This document shows, piece after piece, positions 1 through 38,400 of a stretch of 64,000 nt of DNA. Position 1 is the first letter of the stretch. Each line of letters starts with the position of its first letter. Source of the DNA: Monoplex corrugatus (lineage: Eukaryota > Mollusca > Gastropoda > Littorinimorpha > Ranellidae); NCBI GenBank assembly GCA_030674185.1, contig CM060306.1, forward strand, positions 40,793,483 to 40,857,482. Direction: 5' to 3'. The notes beneath the pieces were generated by a model. It worked only from the letters and a program-made list of their open reading frames with translations, was not told the DNA's origin and did no database searches. A program made the translations under genes and the position numbers.

Positions 1-53
1 AAAAAGAAAAAATAATTAACTATGAACAGTCCCAACAAGAGGTGTAAACATAC

Positions 54-25014
<24,961 letters not shown>

Positions 25015-25110
25015 CACACGAAGACTTTCTCAGCAAATAAGCACTACAGACAAAGCTATCTTTCAACCCAAGCCGTAATGTTTCGCGTAATACAATCCGC
25101 CATTACTCTG
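25015..25110 (-). promoter_or_regulatory. SMG1: SMG1 5' UTR and core promoter region
   Basis: Immediately upstream of the SMG1 ATG, with an in-frame TGA at 25030-25032. The minus strand carries a YY1-like AATGGCGG at about 25097-25104 within a small CpG-bearing patch (TTCGCG at 25082). YY1 motifs of this kind often sit near start sites of TATA-less housekeeping genes. The start site itself is inferred. Confidence 0.45.
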
Positions 25111-25929
25111 TGTGTAAGTGCAGCAGTAAATACTATCAACCAATGAATTCGGGTCTTTTTGTATTTTCTTTTTTTTTAATAATGTAAACAAAAACAAAAT
25201 AGTTTAATCTTTGCAAAATACATGCGCTAGAAGTAATACTTTTTTTCACGATTAGGACAGTTCACGCAAGAGCTCTGTTGTCTTCCAGCGTCCAACTGTA
25301 GTTTTTATACAGACACGTGTTAAACATTTTGCTTCCGTTCTAGTTTCGGTTTCATACATTTTACACCACAATCTAGATATCCAATCGTTGGAAAATAAGT
25401 TTAAATACATATATCTACCCTTTATGAATCTCCGATGACAACAATTACCCTATTACATCAACATATAGGTTACAGTTTAATTAAAAGCCATGTTGCGTTA
25501 CTTATTTATTAAAACTGAATTATTAAAAAAAAAAAATTAACTGTGCTTTCTTCTATCACCGAAATCTTAACTGTATTATTTTTCTTCTATCACCAAACAT
25601 CATCCTCGTTTATTCTCCGAAATTAGCATTTGCTTATGCAACAGATACGTTGTGTGCACTGTTATTGTATTACAGGACTGGACACAAAGTATGTGGCGTA
25701 GATCTTAGCTGGTGAGAGAGGGGATGGGACGAGGGGGGAAGAGAGGTGAGAGAGGGGATGGACGAGGGGGAAGAGAGGAAGTCTTGAGATGGCTGTTGGA
25801 ATTTTTAGCATGGTCACAATTTTCGCGTAATCCACTTGCCTTGAGGCAAAAAAATGCAACAAGTATGACACTTGCCGATCCTGATAAGTCTTGTTATGTA
25901 TATGTGCATTTGCTCTTATACAATTCTGT

Positions 25930-26060
25930 AAGAATTCCTTGGGATATGTCTATCCCAGGTTCAATACGTCCCAGGTTTGATACATCCCAAGTTTGATACA
26001 TCCCACGTTCGATGCATCCCTAGTTCGATACGTCCCAGGTTCAATATGTCCTAGGTACAA
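25930..26060. repeat. 16-bp minisatellite, left arm
   Basis: About seven diverged copies of the unit GGTTCGATACATCCCA. The reverse-complement array lies at 26560-26795. Confidence 0.9.
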
Positions 26061-26390
26061 AACGTCACTTTTTCACAAGTGTGTGTCACATACTTTTATC
26101 ACGCACAGGTGTGCAGGCATGTATGAAAGAGAGAGAGAGAGAGGGATGGACACAGAAAGAATGCTCATTTTCTTCATCACCAACTATCTGCCATATCATA
26201 TCTATCACCCATGTTCCCACACAATGCTTCCCAAGTCTGTGTTCCCCTGGCTTCGCTAGAAATGACATACCTACACATGGAATTCACTCTACATTTTGCA
26301 GTCCAAATAGTGGCCTTGCTGTTTATATCATTGAACCTCCTTTGATCCGTGTGCATGTGGTTGGTGTGTGTGTGCACGCGCGCAGGCAGG

Positions 26391-26394
26391 TATG

Positions 26395-26471
<77 letters not shown>

Positions 26472-26490
26472 TTTGTGTGTGTGTGTTTGG

Positions 26491-26555
<65 letters not shown>
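26391..26555. repeat. (TG)n microsatellite, interrupted
   Basis: About 165 bases of TG with GG and TTTG interruptions, sitting directly before the right arm of the inverted minisatellite pair. Confidence 0.96.
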
Positions 26556-26557
<2 letters not shown>

Positions 26558-26559
26558 AT

Positions 26560-26795
26560 GTATCAAACCAGGGACACAACGAACCTGGGACACAAAAAAC
26601 CTGGGATGCATCAAACCTGGGACACATCAAACATAGGATGTATTGAACCTGGGATGTAATTAACCTGGGATGTATCAAACCCAGGATGCAACGAACCTGG
26701 GATGTATTGAACCTGGGACCTGGGATGTATCGGACCTGGGACGTATCAAACCTTGGATGTATTGAACTTAGGATGTATCGAACCTGGCACGTATT
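26560..26795. repeat. 16-bp minisatellite, right arm (inverted)
   Basis: About 14 copies of TGGGATGTATCGAACC, the reverse complement of the unit at 25930-26060. The two arrays therefore form an inverted pair about 500 bases apart. Confidence 0.9.
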
Positions 26796-27545
26796 ATTAT
26801 TGAATGTCCATTATCATCATCATTACGCCTATTACTTTAAGACTTTCTCTCTCTCTCTCAATGGTGTACGCAAGCAATGGAGCACCCGTTTCTACTTTTG
26901 TTTTTTTCCGTTTTCTTCTGTATATGTGCTAGTGCATGTGTAAATTGATTCCTGTGTTTCTCTCTTTGCAGACATTTGAGAGTGCTGGAGCTCAGCTGAC
27001 ACTCATGGCTTGGGGCTTGTATGTGGAATGTGGCTACCAAATTCATTAAAGTGGAACAGCCCAAGTACAAATTTTGCAGTCCAGCATTCCCACTTTGCAA
27101 TGGAGATTTTATGAATGCAGTACCAGTAGCCATGTGATCGAAGTCAACATTTCGGAGCAAAAGTTGAACAAGTGCAGTGTTTACTGAATTTAGCTATGTT
27201 CCTAAGGTGTAAATGCACACAGTCCAATATTCAGTATGCTTCAATTAAACATGTTAAAAAATATGTACTTGGTCATTTAACAAACAATTAAAGTCATATA
27301 TTAGAGCAAATTTGAAAGTAATTCCGAACATTTATTGAGATTAATTGCATTTTATAGCAATTATCATATAAAATATTTGAGATACGTAAAGGGAAGATCA
27401 GTAATATGATTTGACCATCCTGTTCTTTCATTCTCTTTAAAAAAAGGGACTATAGAATAGATTGATTCATGTTAAACTATGACTGCATATCTGTGCAAAT
27501 ATGAATGTCCATGAACATCAATCCAGCAATAGATGGTTGACATTC

Positions 27546-27590
27546 TTTGGTTTTGTTTTGTTTTGTTTTGTTTTGTTTTGTTTTGTTTTT
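27546..27590. repeat. (GTTTT)n pentanucleotide repeat
   Basis: Eight or nine perfect copies of TTTTG. Confidence 0.97.
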
Positions 27591-27704
27591 GATCATAGGA
27601 TGCAACATCCATATGCACTTGAACATATAGCTATTTGTGTTTTTATGTGTATGGTCTCTCTTGTTCATTTTATTTTATCCAGCATGTATAGCAGTTAGAT
27701 GCCA

Positions 27705-28150
27705 GTTCTGACAGGGTGTATGCTGGGTGTTTTCACATTTCAATAATCCACCAAACTCTGACATCGCATACAGGATCTTTAATGTGCATATCTGCTGTTT
27801 TGCATATGTATAAGACATGAAAGAGGTTCATACAGGATCTTCAATGTGCATACCTGCTGTTTTGCATATGTATAAGACATGAAAGAGGTTATTACAGGAT
27901 CTTTAACATGCATACCTGCTGTTTTGCATATGCATATGACATGAAAGAGGTTCATACAGGATCTTTAATGTGCATACCTGCTGTTTTGCATATGTATAGG
28001 ACATGAAAGGGGTTCAGGCACTAGCAGGTCTGCACATGTTGATCTGAGAGATCAAAAAAGACTTCACCCTTTATTCCCCAGTCTGTACCCGAGCAAATTC
28101 AAATCCAGGCTTTCCAACTGGAAGACCAGTTTTCTAACCACTCAATCATT
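27705..28150 (-). mobile_element. tRNA-derived SINE with internal 62-bp tandem expansion
   Basis: Minus strand: a tRNA-like head with GATTGAGTGGTTAGAAAAC near 28132 and a degenerate B box (TGGATTTGAATTTG near 28105), then a body shared with 19190-19425. Inside the body a 62-base unit, with CATACAGGATCTTTAATGTG and TTTTGCATATGTATAAGAC, is repeated four times at about 27768-28015. The other copy has only one such segment, so the expansion happened after insertion or in a sublineage. Confidence 0.6.
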
Positions 28151-29639
28151 GTGCCCATATCTATATTTTATCATATGTACTTGTCTAGAAAATGTGTTTG
28201 CAAAATTTGTTTACGAAAAATATTTACAAAATTTGGGTTATAGATATAGAATGAACTCAAGCCATGAATGTGAAAGCCTGAAGGGCAACAACATCCAGTA
28301 ATTTCCGGAGACAGTTTACAATGATGATCATCATCATCTTGACCAGCAACTAATGAGTTTAAATGGAGGGACAGATGAGACCCAGCAGCAGACAGGAGCC
28401 TCCACTACTGTCTGTGAGAAAAGAGTCACCGTGGGCCCACAATGATACTGATCTGGTTCCATATGCACTCATTGGTCTTATGTTCCATGGTGAGATGTTT
28501 GAAAAAAATTTTCAGGCACTTGATATTTTTTTCATCAGTTTGCAGGTCTTAGTTTTACACCTGTAGAGGAGGACAGAGGCTACTAGTGCCTTAACACAGC
28601 CTGTACTTAGAGATAGTAATGATGATACTCCGCAATACAAGATCCCATACTGTTTGGTCACTGCTGAGTGAGAAAAGGGCATATTCGTTTTATAATCATT
28701 ACATTTGATTAATTTCCATGTCTGAAGACATAGCTTTACATATCTTTTCAAGGTTAACAAGCGAAGTTTTCTTGTCACTATCCTTCCAGGTGCTTGGCAA
28801 AATTGAAAAATAGATATGAGTATAGTTTGACTACTTTAAAGATTTTCTATTTCAGTATATGTATTTGTTTGTTCTAGAAACTGTTTCAAGATTTTCTATT
28901 TCAGTACTTATTCGTTCTGAGGATTGACATGTTTTGAATAGTCAAGGAACTATTCTATTTCCAACCCCGATAAAATGACTTTAATCAAAACCTTGATGTC
29001 ATTTGCACATAATAAAAAAAAACTTTGTACACTGTTTAGACCAAAAATAATTTTTATGTATAAAGACCAATCAAGGATGGTAACATAATAAACTACAGTT
29101 TCATATATAATACAAAGCTTTTAATAAGAATCATAATTACAACAGTATAAATACTTAATTTATAAGAGAAGTATGAGAGAGAACAGAAACAATACCTAAA
29201 CTACATAAGAAAAATCTCAAATTGACATGATACAATCCATCTATGAGTAAGGATGTTGGATGCAAACTGTACCCAACCCACCAACAATACCACTCATAAC
29301 TTTATCATGTGACATTTGGCATAAAATGCTATTCACATAAGTGAAGGACCAAGGTAAAGACAAAATACAAACCAAGAAAAAATTGTGATGAAATCAAAAC
29401 ACTTGAAAGACAATCTGCAAAAACAGTACTCTCTTCAATATAACAAAAACTTTTAAGTGGTTGATTTTTGGTTGGCTTGCTTTGTTTCTTTATTTGCTTT
29501 ACATTAACTGGTTTTAAATATAGTCTGCCCTGGTAATATAAAACACAGAAAAAAGTCAACAATACCGGTCACTGTTAGGAAGTGCTTATGCAACACAGAA
29601 CAAAGTCAGCAACACCAGGCAAAGTGAGGAAGTGGTTAT

Positions 29640-29700
29640 GCAGCACACTACTGGTTGGAAGATTGTGGGTTTGAACCCCTACCGGTCAAGAAAAATTATT
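29640..29700 (+). mobile_element. Possible SINE (B-box-like sequence)
   Basis: GTGGGTTTGAACCCC at 29665-29679 matches a Pol III B box. Upstream, an AGGAAGTG.TTATGCA.CACA block occurs twice about 65 bases apart. The A box is unclear. Confidence 0.25.
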
Positions 29701-30201
29701 ATGGGCTTTTTTGCCCTTTCTGACTCATACTGAGTTGAACATGCTGAGGGCTCATTGCACAGACCAGGACCACAAAATCTCACCCACTTTACAGATGCAT
29801 TATTCAGAATGTTGCTCATATTTCCTGACCAGCACTGAAGGTATCTCTCGAGCCTGGCTGACTCCACATTATATTATGATAGTAAGTGTAGAGTCCTGTC
29901 ATGCAGTCTCCATCCTAGATGAAACGCATAGCATCATGATCGTCATCCCCATTATCATGACATCAACAATCATTTTAGCATCATGAAAACTGTCCCAGCT
30001 TCTGTGGTTCTTCATGCTTTGATCTCATAGTGATCTCAGTTTTGGTTTCCTCTACTGCTTCTATGCTTGAGATGATTCAAATAGGGGTCTTTGTTTTCAA
30101 TAGTTCATGCAAACTGTGAACATGTATTTGAAGGATAGTGGATGTGGTGTCCTTACTGGGGGTCTGTTACTCAGTCTGGCTTCACGACTGAGAGATTACT
30201 G

Positions 30202-30410
30202 TCACAAGCAGGCAGTGTCCTTGGCAAGCTGGATCAGAACAGGCACAGTTAAAACGTCATTAAAATGACCCAGTAGCAATGCAGGGTCTCTTCTGGTTGG
30301 TGGGGCCATGGGGGTTGAGATCTCTGATTCCAGTGGGCTTCCTGGCACTTGACTAAGACTGAACGAATTAGATGTTGGTGGTGTGCTGATCAACACTTCT
30401 GAGGCAACTC
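30202..30410 (-). CDS. Candidate terminal exon, unidentified product
   Basis: A stop-free minus-strand frame ends at 30202. It encodes SEVLISTPPTSNSFSLSQ, an S/T/P-rich part, then DPALLLGHFNDVL and VLIQLAKDTACL before TGA. It is preceded by a pyrimidine-rich tract ending in AG (TTTGTTTTTGAG at about 30410-30421), as for a 3'-terminal exon. Its composition is more protein-like than the surrounding AT-rich frames. I do not recognise the protein and found no upstream exon, so it may be chance. Confidence 0.25.
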
Positions 30411-32347
30411 AAAAACAAAGAAAAACAACAAAGAAAAAAAAAAAAAAAAGAATACATCAACTAAGACCATTCACACAAACTGTACTTAAATGTATCAAAT
30501 TGGTTCTTGACTGTTTATTTCTTTAAATCAAATGTGAACACATGAATATTGGTTATCAAATATACTTTCCAGCAAATATGCATAAAAATTCTGAATAATT
30601 ATTGGTAAAATAATGACTATTTTAGTCACACTGATGCCATACTATCAACTAGACCATTCTGTTGTACAGACACATCATTACATAGCAACCACTATTTATT
30701 TGACAGTGTCATTCTTAATGCCAGTCCACACCTTGAAAACCATTATAGGAATTATTATCCAAACATACACGTTTAACAAAGTGTCTTACTCTGTAATGAA
30801 TCTTTACCATTTACAAACAACAGTAGCAGATGACACAGAAACATGGTACACTCTGCCTTTACACACAACACTTTGTGATTATCACAAGCTACTCGTGCCT
30901 TAATTTTATTTCTAAATTATAGCCTCTACCACTCCTATCTACACATCATTATTTAAGAATCTATTCCAATACTGTATCACATTTTCATCTGATAATATTC
31001 TTGGATAGAGCTACACAATTCTGTTCAATAGTCTGACTGAGAAACTCAGACATCATACACACATTTCACTATTCTGTTTTTATTTACAACATTGATCTTG
31101 AATAGCTCAACCTGTATTTGTTTAAGATTCTTGGTTTACAATGAAATGTACACAAATATTTTTGTTTAAAAACAAACAGAAACTGAACACAAAGACACAC
31201 CATGGTGATGATAATGCAAGCTGCTCAGCACATGTTGATAGGTTTTAACTGATTTCCCTCTATGTTCTGCTTGCTACCAACACATTCTGATCTATTACCT
31301 TTCATGAAAGATCTTGAAATATTACCATCCATGAAAGATCTCTAGGTTTTGTATAAAAATCACACGCTTGTAACCAGCTTGGCAGGCTCTTCAATAAAGT
31401 GACCTGATCTGAATAACGCACAAAAAGAAATTTGTAATCTTTATGAGTCTGCTTGTAGCTTTCCTTTACAATCCTTTTGATGAAAATTATAAATTACAAA
31501 GATTATTCGGTAATCTCATTCAATATACACTTTAAAAGCCTTATCCTACAGTTCAATCAAGCATAAACAAACAAAATTCTCAAATGGGCTAGCCTCCAAC
31601 CAGCTTATTGCATGCAACAAACCATCACTGTCTTTGCAGTCCAATCACAAGTGTATAAGGGCAGAAGTTATGAGCAAATTCATTAACAAAACATCACCCT
31701 GTGTTGCTACTTTGCTTGTTAGCTTGGCTGGTATGATAAAAGGGAAATAATGCACCGTCCTGTTTGACCATATTATTCTCTCATACCTGAATGGTCTCAG
31801 TGTCAAATTCATCGATCCTGTGAGTATGTTTTCATCTATGTACTTATCATGTGTGTATGATAACAGCACTTCTGCATGCATTGTACTATGCGTCCTGTAA
31901 ATGTGTGATGCGCAGTGAATTTATGTGCCTGGAGAATAATGACATAGAAAAGTGATTTCTTCTTACCATCTTCTTATCAAAATGTAATGGTAATGGTTTA
32001 AGCACTGGATCATACATTACATTTTCTAACAAATGTTTACACTGATAGCATACACAAATATGATTACATCATGTCACAGGTCACATACTTTTTACTTTTT
32101 GTCAACTGTTAAATACCATATGTATGACCAAACTGTTATAATGCATGCTTCCAACATCGAACATGCATACATCTCTGGTGCATATCATGTCATCATAAGG
32201 TTTACAGATAGGAGGAATGGCGCATAATGAATTATCCAATAAAAGGACATCCTGAGCAAAATACTGCACACATCATCAGCCTCTATCTGCAATGCACTAC
32301 GCAGTAATCCAGACTGTAACATCTTTAATTAACCACTCACTGACTGT

Positions 32348-32460
32348 AACCATCAACAATTCTGCCAGAATTAGCCATACAGAAGTACCTGCCAGAAACA
32401 GCCATTCAGAAGTACCTACTGCTTGAAACAGCCATACAGAAATACCTACCGAAACCAGTT
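32348..32460. repeat. 27-30 bp minisatellite (about 4 copies)
   Basis: Diverged tandem copies of GCCAGAAACAGCCATACAGA followed by AGTACCT. Confidence 0.8.
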
Positions 32461-35360
32461 CAAATGCTGTCATTTCAGCTATGGAAAACTGCAAGCCATC
32501 ACAAAAGATGATAAACACCAGGAAGCCTCTTTTTTTTTAACATAAAGCACTTGTCTCAGTAGGCTGAAGTCTTTATGATCCAGAAAGGTTGCTGGATCAA
32601 ATAGGCTACACAATTACAGAGCAGCCAGTGAACTCATACTACCAAATGTAACTTATACCCTGTTACATCTCTTTAACTGCCTGAACTATTCAAATGAAAG
32701 TGTGTGTGTGTGTGTGTATATATATGTACACATTTATTTATTTATTCATATATATGTATGCATCTATATATGAGAAAATCTGAAGCTGTGTGTCCATAGT
32801 GTGTAACATTGCTCATGAAAAATGAAAACCCTCATACTGCATTTGTTACTATTTCTACATACTTTAAGGTTTAAATAATCATATTTCATGGAATTTAGGA
32901 CAAACAAATGTTTGTCTTTGAACAGTGTTGTTAAAATTATCAACCCTCATTTGTCCAATGCACACATGGAAACTAAATAAATGCTTGACAAAAGGAGATA
33001 AACAATGCAAGGGCAGCTAGTAAAGAAGAAATATCAGGAATCACACACAAAATTGAAATGCAACTATTTCAAAACAAGAAAAAGCAAAACTCGAATCATG
33101 TAGTTAATGACAGTACATACGTATGACAACAAACATATTTTATCCTCACTGAAACAACATGGATACAAACATTCAACCAAATTTCACATATTTTGGTGGC
33201 AGTGATCCAAGGATCTGTTAATACAAAAAGACAGAAACTGATTAATATTTCTTTGTGATATATCTAAAATAATTATCTGTCATGTCCAATGTAACACAGA
33301 AGCATACTAAAGCTTTCAACAATTTTTTGTGAAGGTAAATTAAAAAAAACAAAAAAAACAAAGACAGTTTTTGTTGCTGAATGTAAAGACAGAAATGATA
33401 TAAACAGATAAGAGCTTAAGTAGGCTATAGGATTTCACTTTATACACATTCAAATTTGCTTTTATGTCAGTCGTAGCTAAGAAAATGAAACATCCCAATG
33501 TCAACAAAAAGTTTGTAAATCAGTGCTGCCCTGACATATGAAGGACAGCAAGCAGATAAATGATCTGTTATCTGCTACTGACTGTTTAAAAGAGTACCCA
33601 AGTTTTAATTTTGTCGCAAAATGTATATGTATCTGTCCAAGGACACAGATTCATTTCTTTTGTTACCACAACTTCGAAGCAGAAATGCTTTCCACTGGAC
33701 AAAAACAGAAAGCAAAGTTACACAAAATGTGCTTCCACCACATCTGTGTTTGCATGGAGAACAAGCCACTTGTTTGAAATCTTTCAATATTTTTTATACA
33801 CAGTATCAATTGTTCGGTTTCGTTGAACTTGGAATTCTTGAAACAATATTCAGTGAATTCATTCAAATCCCATACTGAGGGTTGATCTGCTTTACTTATA
33901 CAAAGCTTCATTATGCTGTCAACATTGGATTCTCCCACCTCCTTTAACTATAAAAGTAGTGCCATATTCATGTGTGTGAGCTGTGCTATTCGTCCTGAAA
34001 TACCCATGGTCAGCAGAAACTAATGTTATGTTAGATTGTCACTTTTTCTTTGCAGCAGTTATCTCACTAAAACAACGTCTGCCAGTACTGCGATGTTTCT
34101 ACAAGTGAAGATAACAAAAATAAAAAAGTAGATGCACTTCTTTAATCTCTGGCATCATTTTTTGAACACACTTTATCACAATACGCAACATGTGCCATTA
34201 CATCACGCTTTCAGTTCATTTTATTGACAACATCAGGATTTTAGCTTCAAACTCACTTTCAAAGTGACTGAATATGAAAAACTGTACTGCATATTCAATG
34301 TATTATCTATCTACTTTCAACTCTAACAGGTTTGAGTGACATTCTGGAAAATCTTAACAGCATTTGATTACAGAAAGGGTAGGTGGTACACTACTTTGTG
34401 AATGTATCCACATATATATACATACACACACAAACATACATGTATACACAACATACTTCGATTGACTAACCCTTACAACTGATTTCTATTTCACATTTCA
34501 CCATTTTGATATTGATTGGAATTTGGAATTACTTCAAGTTGGATTAATCACACTCAGACAATGCCATTCTATCTCTCCTAAAATCTAACATGCAGCCAAT
34601 TATATGGCAAACTCCTTGAGCTTGTACCGATACAGGTATTAGTGAAATGTTAAAATAAAAGGGGAGGAAGAAACTATGAAATACTAATAATGACACCACC
34701 AGAATGATTGGCACCTTAAGATGGCATTATTTAGGCCAGTCCGGGAAAGAACTCAGAATGTCTGATCTTGAGGTTACTGCTCCGAGTCAACCAGCCCACT
34801 TTTGCTAGATTTAATTTTTCAGTGCACCTGACTTGCAGTAAAATAACATGTCAAACTAAAGCCTTTTTATGTAAACTCTAAGAAAAATGTCACAAACATA
34901 AGAAAACTATGTACATCTTATCCGACTGTCTTATGATATTCACAGATAGATTTACTGTCTGCTTCCATTTTTTGTCATGGCAACTGTAACAAAAGACTAG
35001 ATTTTGCAGGACAAAAATGCATGTCAACTATATGCAACAATATCAAACACTTCTTCAAGAACCCTCTGCATTATACCTTTGTGCTTGCATTATACCTTTC
35101 TGTTGCATTATCAGTGCCTCTACATTATACATTTCTGTTTACATTATCATGTAAAGTCTACACCAATAGTAATACTGTGACCAGAATACTAGCCCTGCCA
35201 ACAAGAATACTTTATATACAATCTAACACAGAGGAATCAGACATACAATCATTCTTACAGGAATCACACATGTTAGAGTAAACAGTAAGCAATTTACACG
35301 ATCTTAAAACATCACAACTGAAGTTACATGGTTCAGTCCATTATTCATGTCAGATTAAAG

Positions 35361-35471
35361 TTACATAAGTGACTGAACAAAACTCTTGATTTCATCGTCC
35401 TCCACTAGACCAATGAATCTGTTTAGAATTCTACCATCTTTTATTCCAAGAACTGTGGGGATGGACTCGAT
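35361..35471 (-). CDS. TXN2: TXN2 coding exon 3 (C-terminus)
   Basis: Acceptor TTGCAG|ATCGAG. It encodes [19 protein letters not shown] then [17 protein letters not shown] and a TAA. The cis-Pro is the P of SIPT. The IKDG...FIG.... block matches MKNGDVVDKFVGI of human TXN2. Confidence 0.93.
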   Translation of the reverse strand: MESIPTVLGIKDGRILNRFIGLVEDDEIKSFVQSLM

Positions 35472-38400
35472 CTGCAACAAATAAAACATATGGTTAAACT
35501 TGAATTATCCAAACTCCACTTAATACAGTAAACAGGGGATTTCAATACAGAACCCCTTTTAATTTAATACAAATACTTACCATATCCTACAAGTGCATAT
35601 GCAAAAATGGATACAAGATGCCACTGTCAGGAGCCGCTGCTGTGCCCATTCCAGTCCACTATCCAGTTCCATTCCAAGTGGCTATTTTCCTCTTTGACAA
35701 TGTAGATTAGAGCATCTCTGTTGCCAACCAGTAAGTACAGGACTGCCGATTAGGAGGGAGGGTGTTTGTTGTTAGATGTGGTAAGAGTGTATATTAAAAT
35801 GGGATTTGCATTAAAACCCTTCATTTAATAGCTTAGACATAATCATATCTTACATGTGCAGTACCTGGTAGGTGGGTGATGATACCTGTTACTGGTTGAA
35901 AGAAATGATGACATGTTGGCACAGACAGTGAAATATGATGACAGATTAACTATCTGTTTTCATGACATTGTTGATGCACTGGTGCATGTTTAACAGAAAT
36001 GTTCATGTCTTTATATTGGTTCTATTACCAGAGCTAGCTTTAAGCTGTAACACATAGCAACCTTAACAGCTCACATCAAACATTCCTGAGTAATAATTAT
36101 GATTGTAATTCTAATCTGTGTATTTAAAGCTTTACTTCCTTGACTGACACAAACATAAAAGCAATGGAGCTGGAGCTCACAAAACTGTTTGTGGCACCTA
36201 CAACACAGAAGTAATAGAGATTGTCTGTCACATGTTTCATTGTGATATAAATGGGAGAGAACCCCTGACTGTTGCCTGTCTCAAAAAAGGTTCATAAAAA
36301 TGACATGCTTCCCTCACATGATTTTGTGACCAAAACAACCCTCAACAAAATGGTTTTATTTTTCCAAGAATAGAAACTGGTTTTCACAAAAATGGTAATG
36401 CCAGGATTGCTTAGAATTGTGCAAGTTTTCTATGTTTAACAGCAACTGAGGTACCTGAAGAAATTATGACTTATTACACAACGATTCAGAAGACAATTTA
36501 AACAAAGAAAAGACTGACAAAACTGGTAATTACCTGCTCACCTGTCTAACCTGCAACCAATCATGACATCTCAATTAACAAATTCCTTTAGAAAATGTTA
36601 AGGATTTCAAATATCTTGGTTCTGTAAAAACTGATGATGGAACCTGCTACTGGTGAGAAATGTGGTCTGTACAGCGCAGATACTGACAGCTGATCCGCAC
36701 AAAGCCCAGTCACGAAGATTCTGTGGCCACAGCTGATTCTGGCAACCAGCCAACACACTCAGAATTCATAATATAACTTCTGTTACTCACAGTTTCAGTT
36801 TCTCAAGTGTACGTCTCCGCATGCAGAATCAATTCCATATGCACAATTATCACAGGTGCCATGTGATGGAGAAAATCCGGAATGAGGTCAGAGGAGAGTG
36901 AGGTGGCAGAGACATCAACTTTCCCAGGGCCAGCATCATGAGGGCAGTGCCATCCCCTCTCCCTCAATTTAAATTCATATTCATATTCACTTTTTTTTTT
37001 CAACCAAGACTTCAGAAAGGGAAGAAGGCTAATTGGTCTTCAAGGGGTGGGACCTGGGAAATCAACCTATCTCTCCAATATTTTATACCAAGACAGCCGG
37101 GCAATACCCTGCTCTTCACAATTTTCAACTGCCGTGGGATCTTTAGCATGCGCAGCCAGAAAGCACACAGGTCCGAATTATTTTCGTCCCTTTCCGAAGG
37201 ACTAGGCGTTCAGTTTGATTTTCAGGTCAAACTGAGGAGAAAAGTCGAGGCCTCTACGGGAAGTGAACCCTGGAAACTCGAGTTTAGTTACTGGCAGACA
37301 AACATCTGAACCATTCTGCCACTCTTCTCCCTATTCACAGCAGGAGTAGACTGAACCACTCACCATGCGAGAGTAGAGTGATGGTAAAAGGTATGGCGCT
37401 TTGGGGCGTCACCCGGTCAGGCTCTTCAGTACACTTTTAGATTCTTATTTACAGTACAGCAGTCAGTGGTTGGCCTGGGGTCATTCACAGTCTATGAATA
37501 CTTTCAGAATTCGTCAGGAGGACCATAACTCTCCTAGTCTGTTTCTATAATGAGTGTTTGTGAGTTTTTCTTGTGGGAATATTCACAAACTATTCTCACC
37601 TGTCTCACCTGTCGGCGTCACCGGGAACAGTGTTGGCCGCTGCACATGATGTCCTCACAAGTTGCCTCCAGCACTCTCGATCTTGGCTAAGTCTGACCAC
37701 CTCCTGGAGTTTCTTGCCACTGATGTTTGTGATGTTTCTAGCAAGTGATGCAGGTGGCCGTCCTCTGTTTCTCTTTCCTTCCACTTTACCTTGGAGGACA
37801 GTGGACATCAAACTATTATGAACATGTAAATCATCTGAGAGTAGAACTTGTTGTGCCTAATGCATCATTCTACATAATTTTATGCACAGATTCCAGCAAA
37901 CATGGAAGCTACAGTAGTTTTAGTTTACACGGTAGTGACATAATTTTTCCTTGACATAAGGAAAACACCAGTTCTTAAAGAGCATTGGCAGTCAAAGAAT
38001 TTATTTGATATTATTGTTATAGTTGTTGTTGCTGTTGTTGCCGACTGCATAGAGCCGTATCAGGGCTATAACCAGTTTAAAACATATACAATACTTCAAC
38101 AGAAAAAAAAAAAAAAAAGAAAATTAAGTAAACATATCAATGCAATCGCACACATAATCTTAAGACATGCCCCTGGCGTTAATCATTTCATCCAATTTAT
38201 TGCACATGGGAATTTAAAAAACATACCTGAATACAAATTCAAACATAACTAAGGACACTAAAACATATATAAAAACAGGCATAGTTCACCTAAAATTGCT
38301 TCCACATATCTCATACCCCTACAACCAAAAATGCATTTAACACATGTACCCAATTACCAGTCCTAAGAGAAAGTACGTAAGACTTTATCGAACACATACA

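Larger units (their letters stand above)
25120..35360. other. Intergenic region between SMG1 and TXN2
   Basis: About 10 kb with no protein I can identify. It holds inverted 16-bp minisatellites around a TG array (25930-26795), (GTTTT)n at 27546-27590, a SINE with a 62-bp tandem expansion (27705-28150), a possible SINE (29640-29700), a candidate exon (30202-30410) and a small 27-30-bp repeat (32348-32460). The rest is AT-rich unique-looking DNA. Confidence 0.6.

Noticed and set aside
26960..27060. Plus-strand exon suggested by TCTCTTTGCAG at about 26971
   Set aside because: Good acceptor sequence, but the following frames close quickly and no donor or homologous protein is evident.
33538..33938. 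Cluster of 60-91-codon frames on both strands
   Set aside because: Mutually overlapping, AT-rich, no recognisable motif and no splice support.
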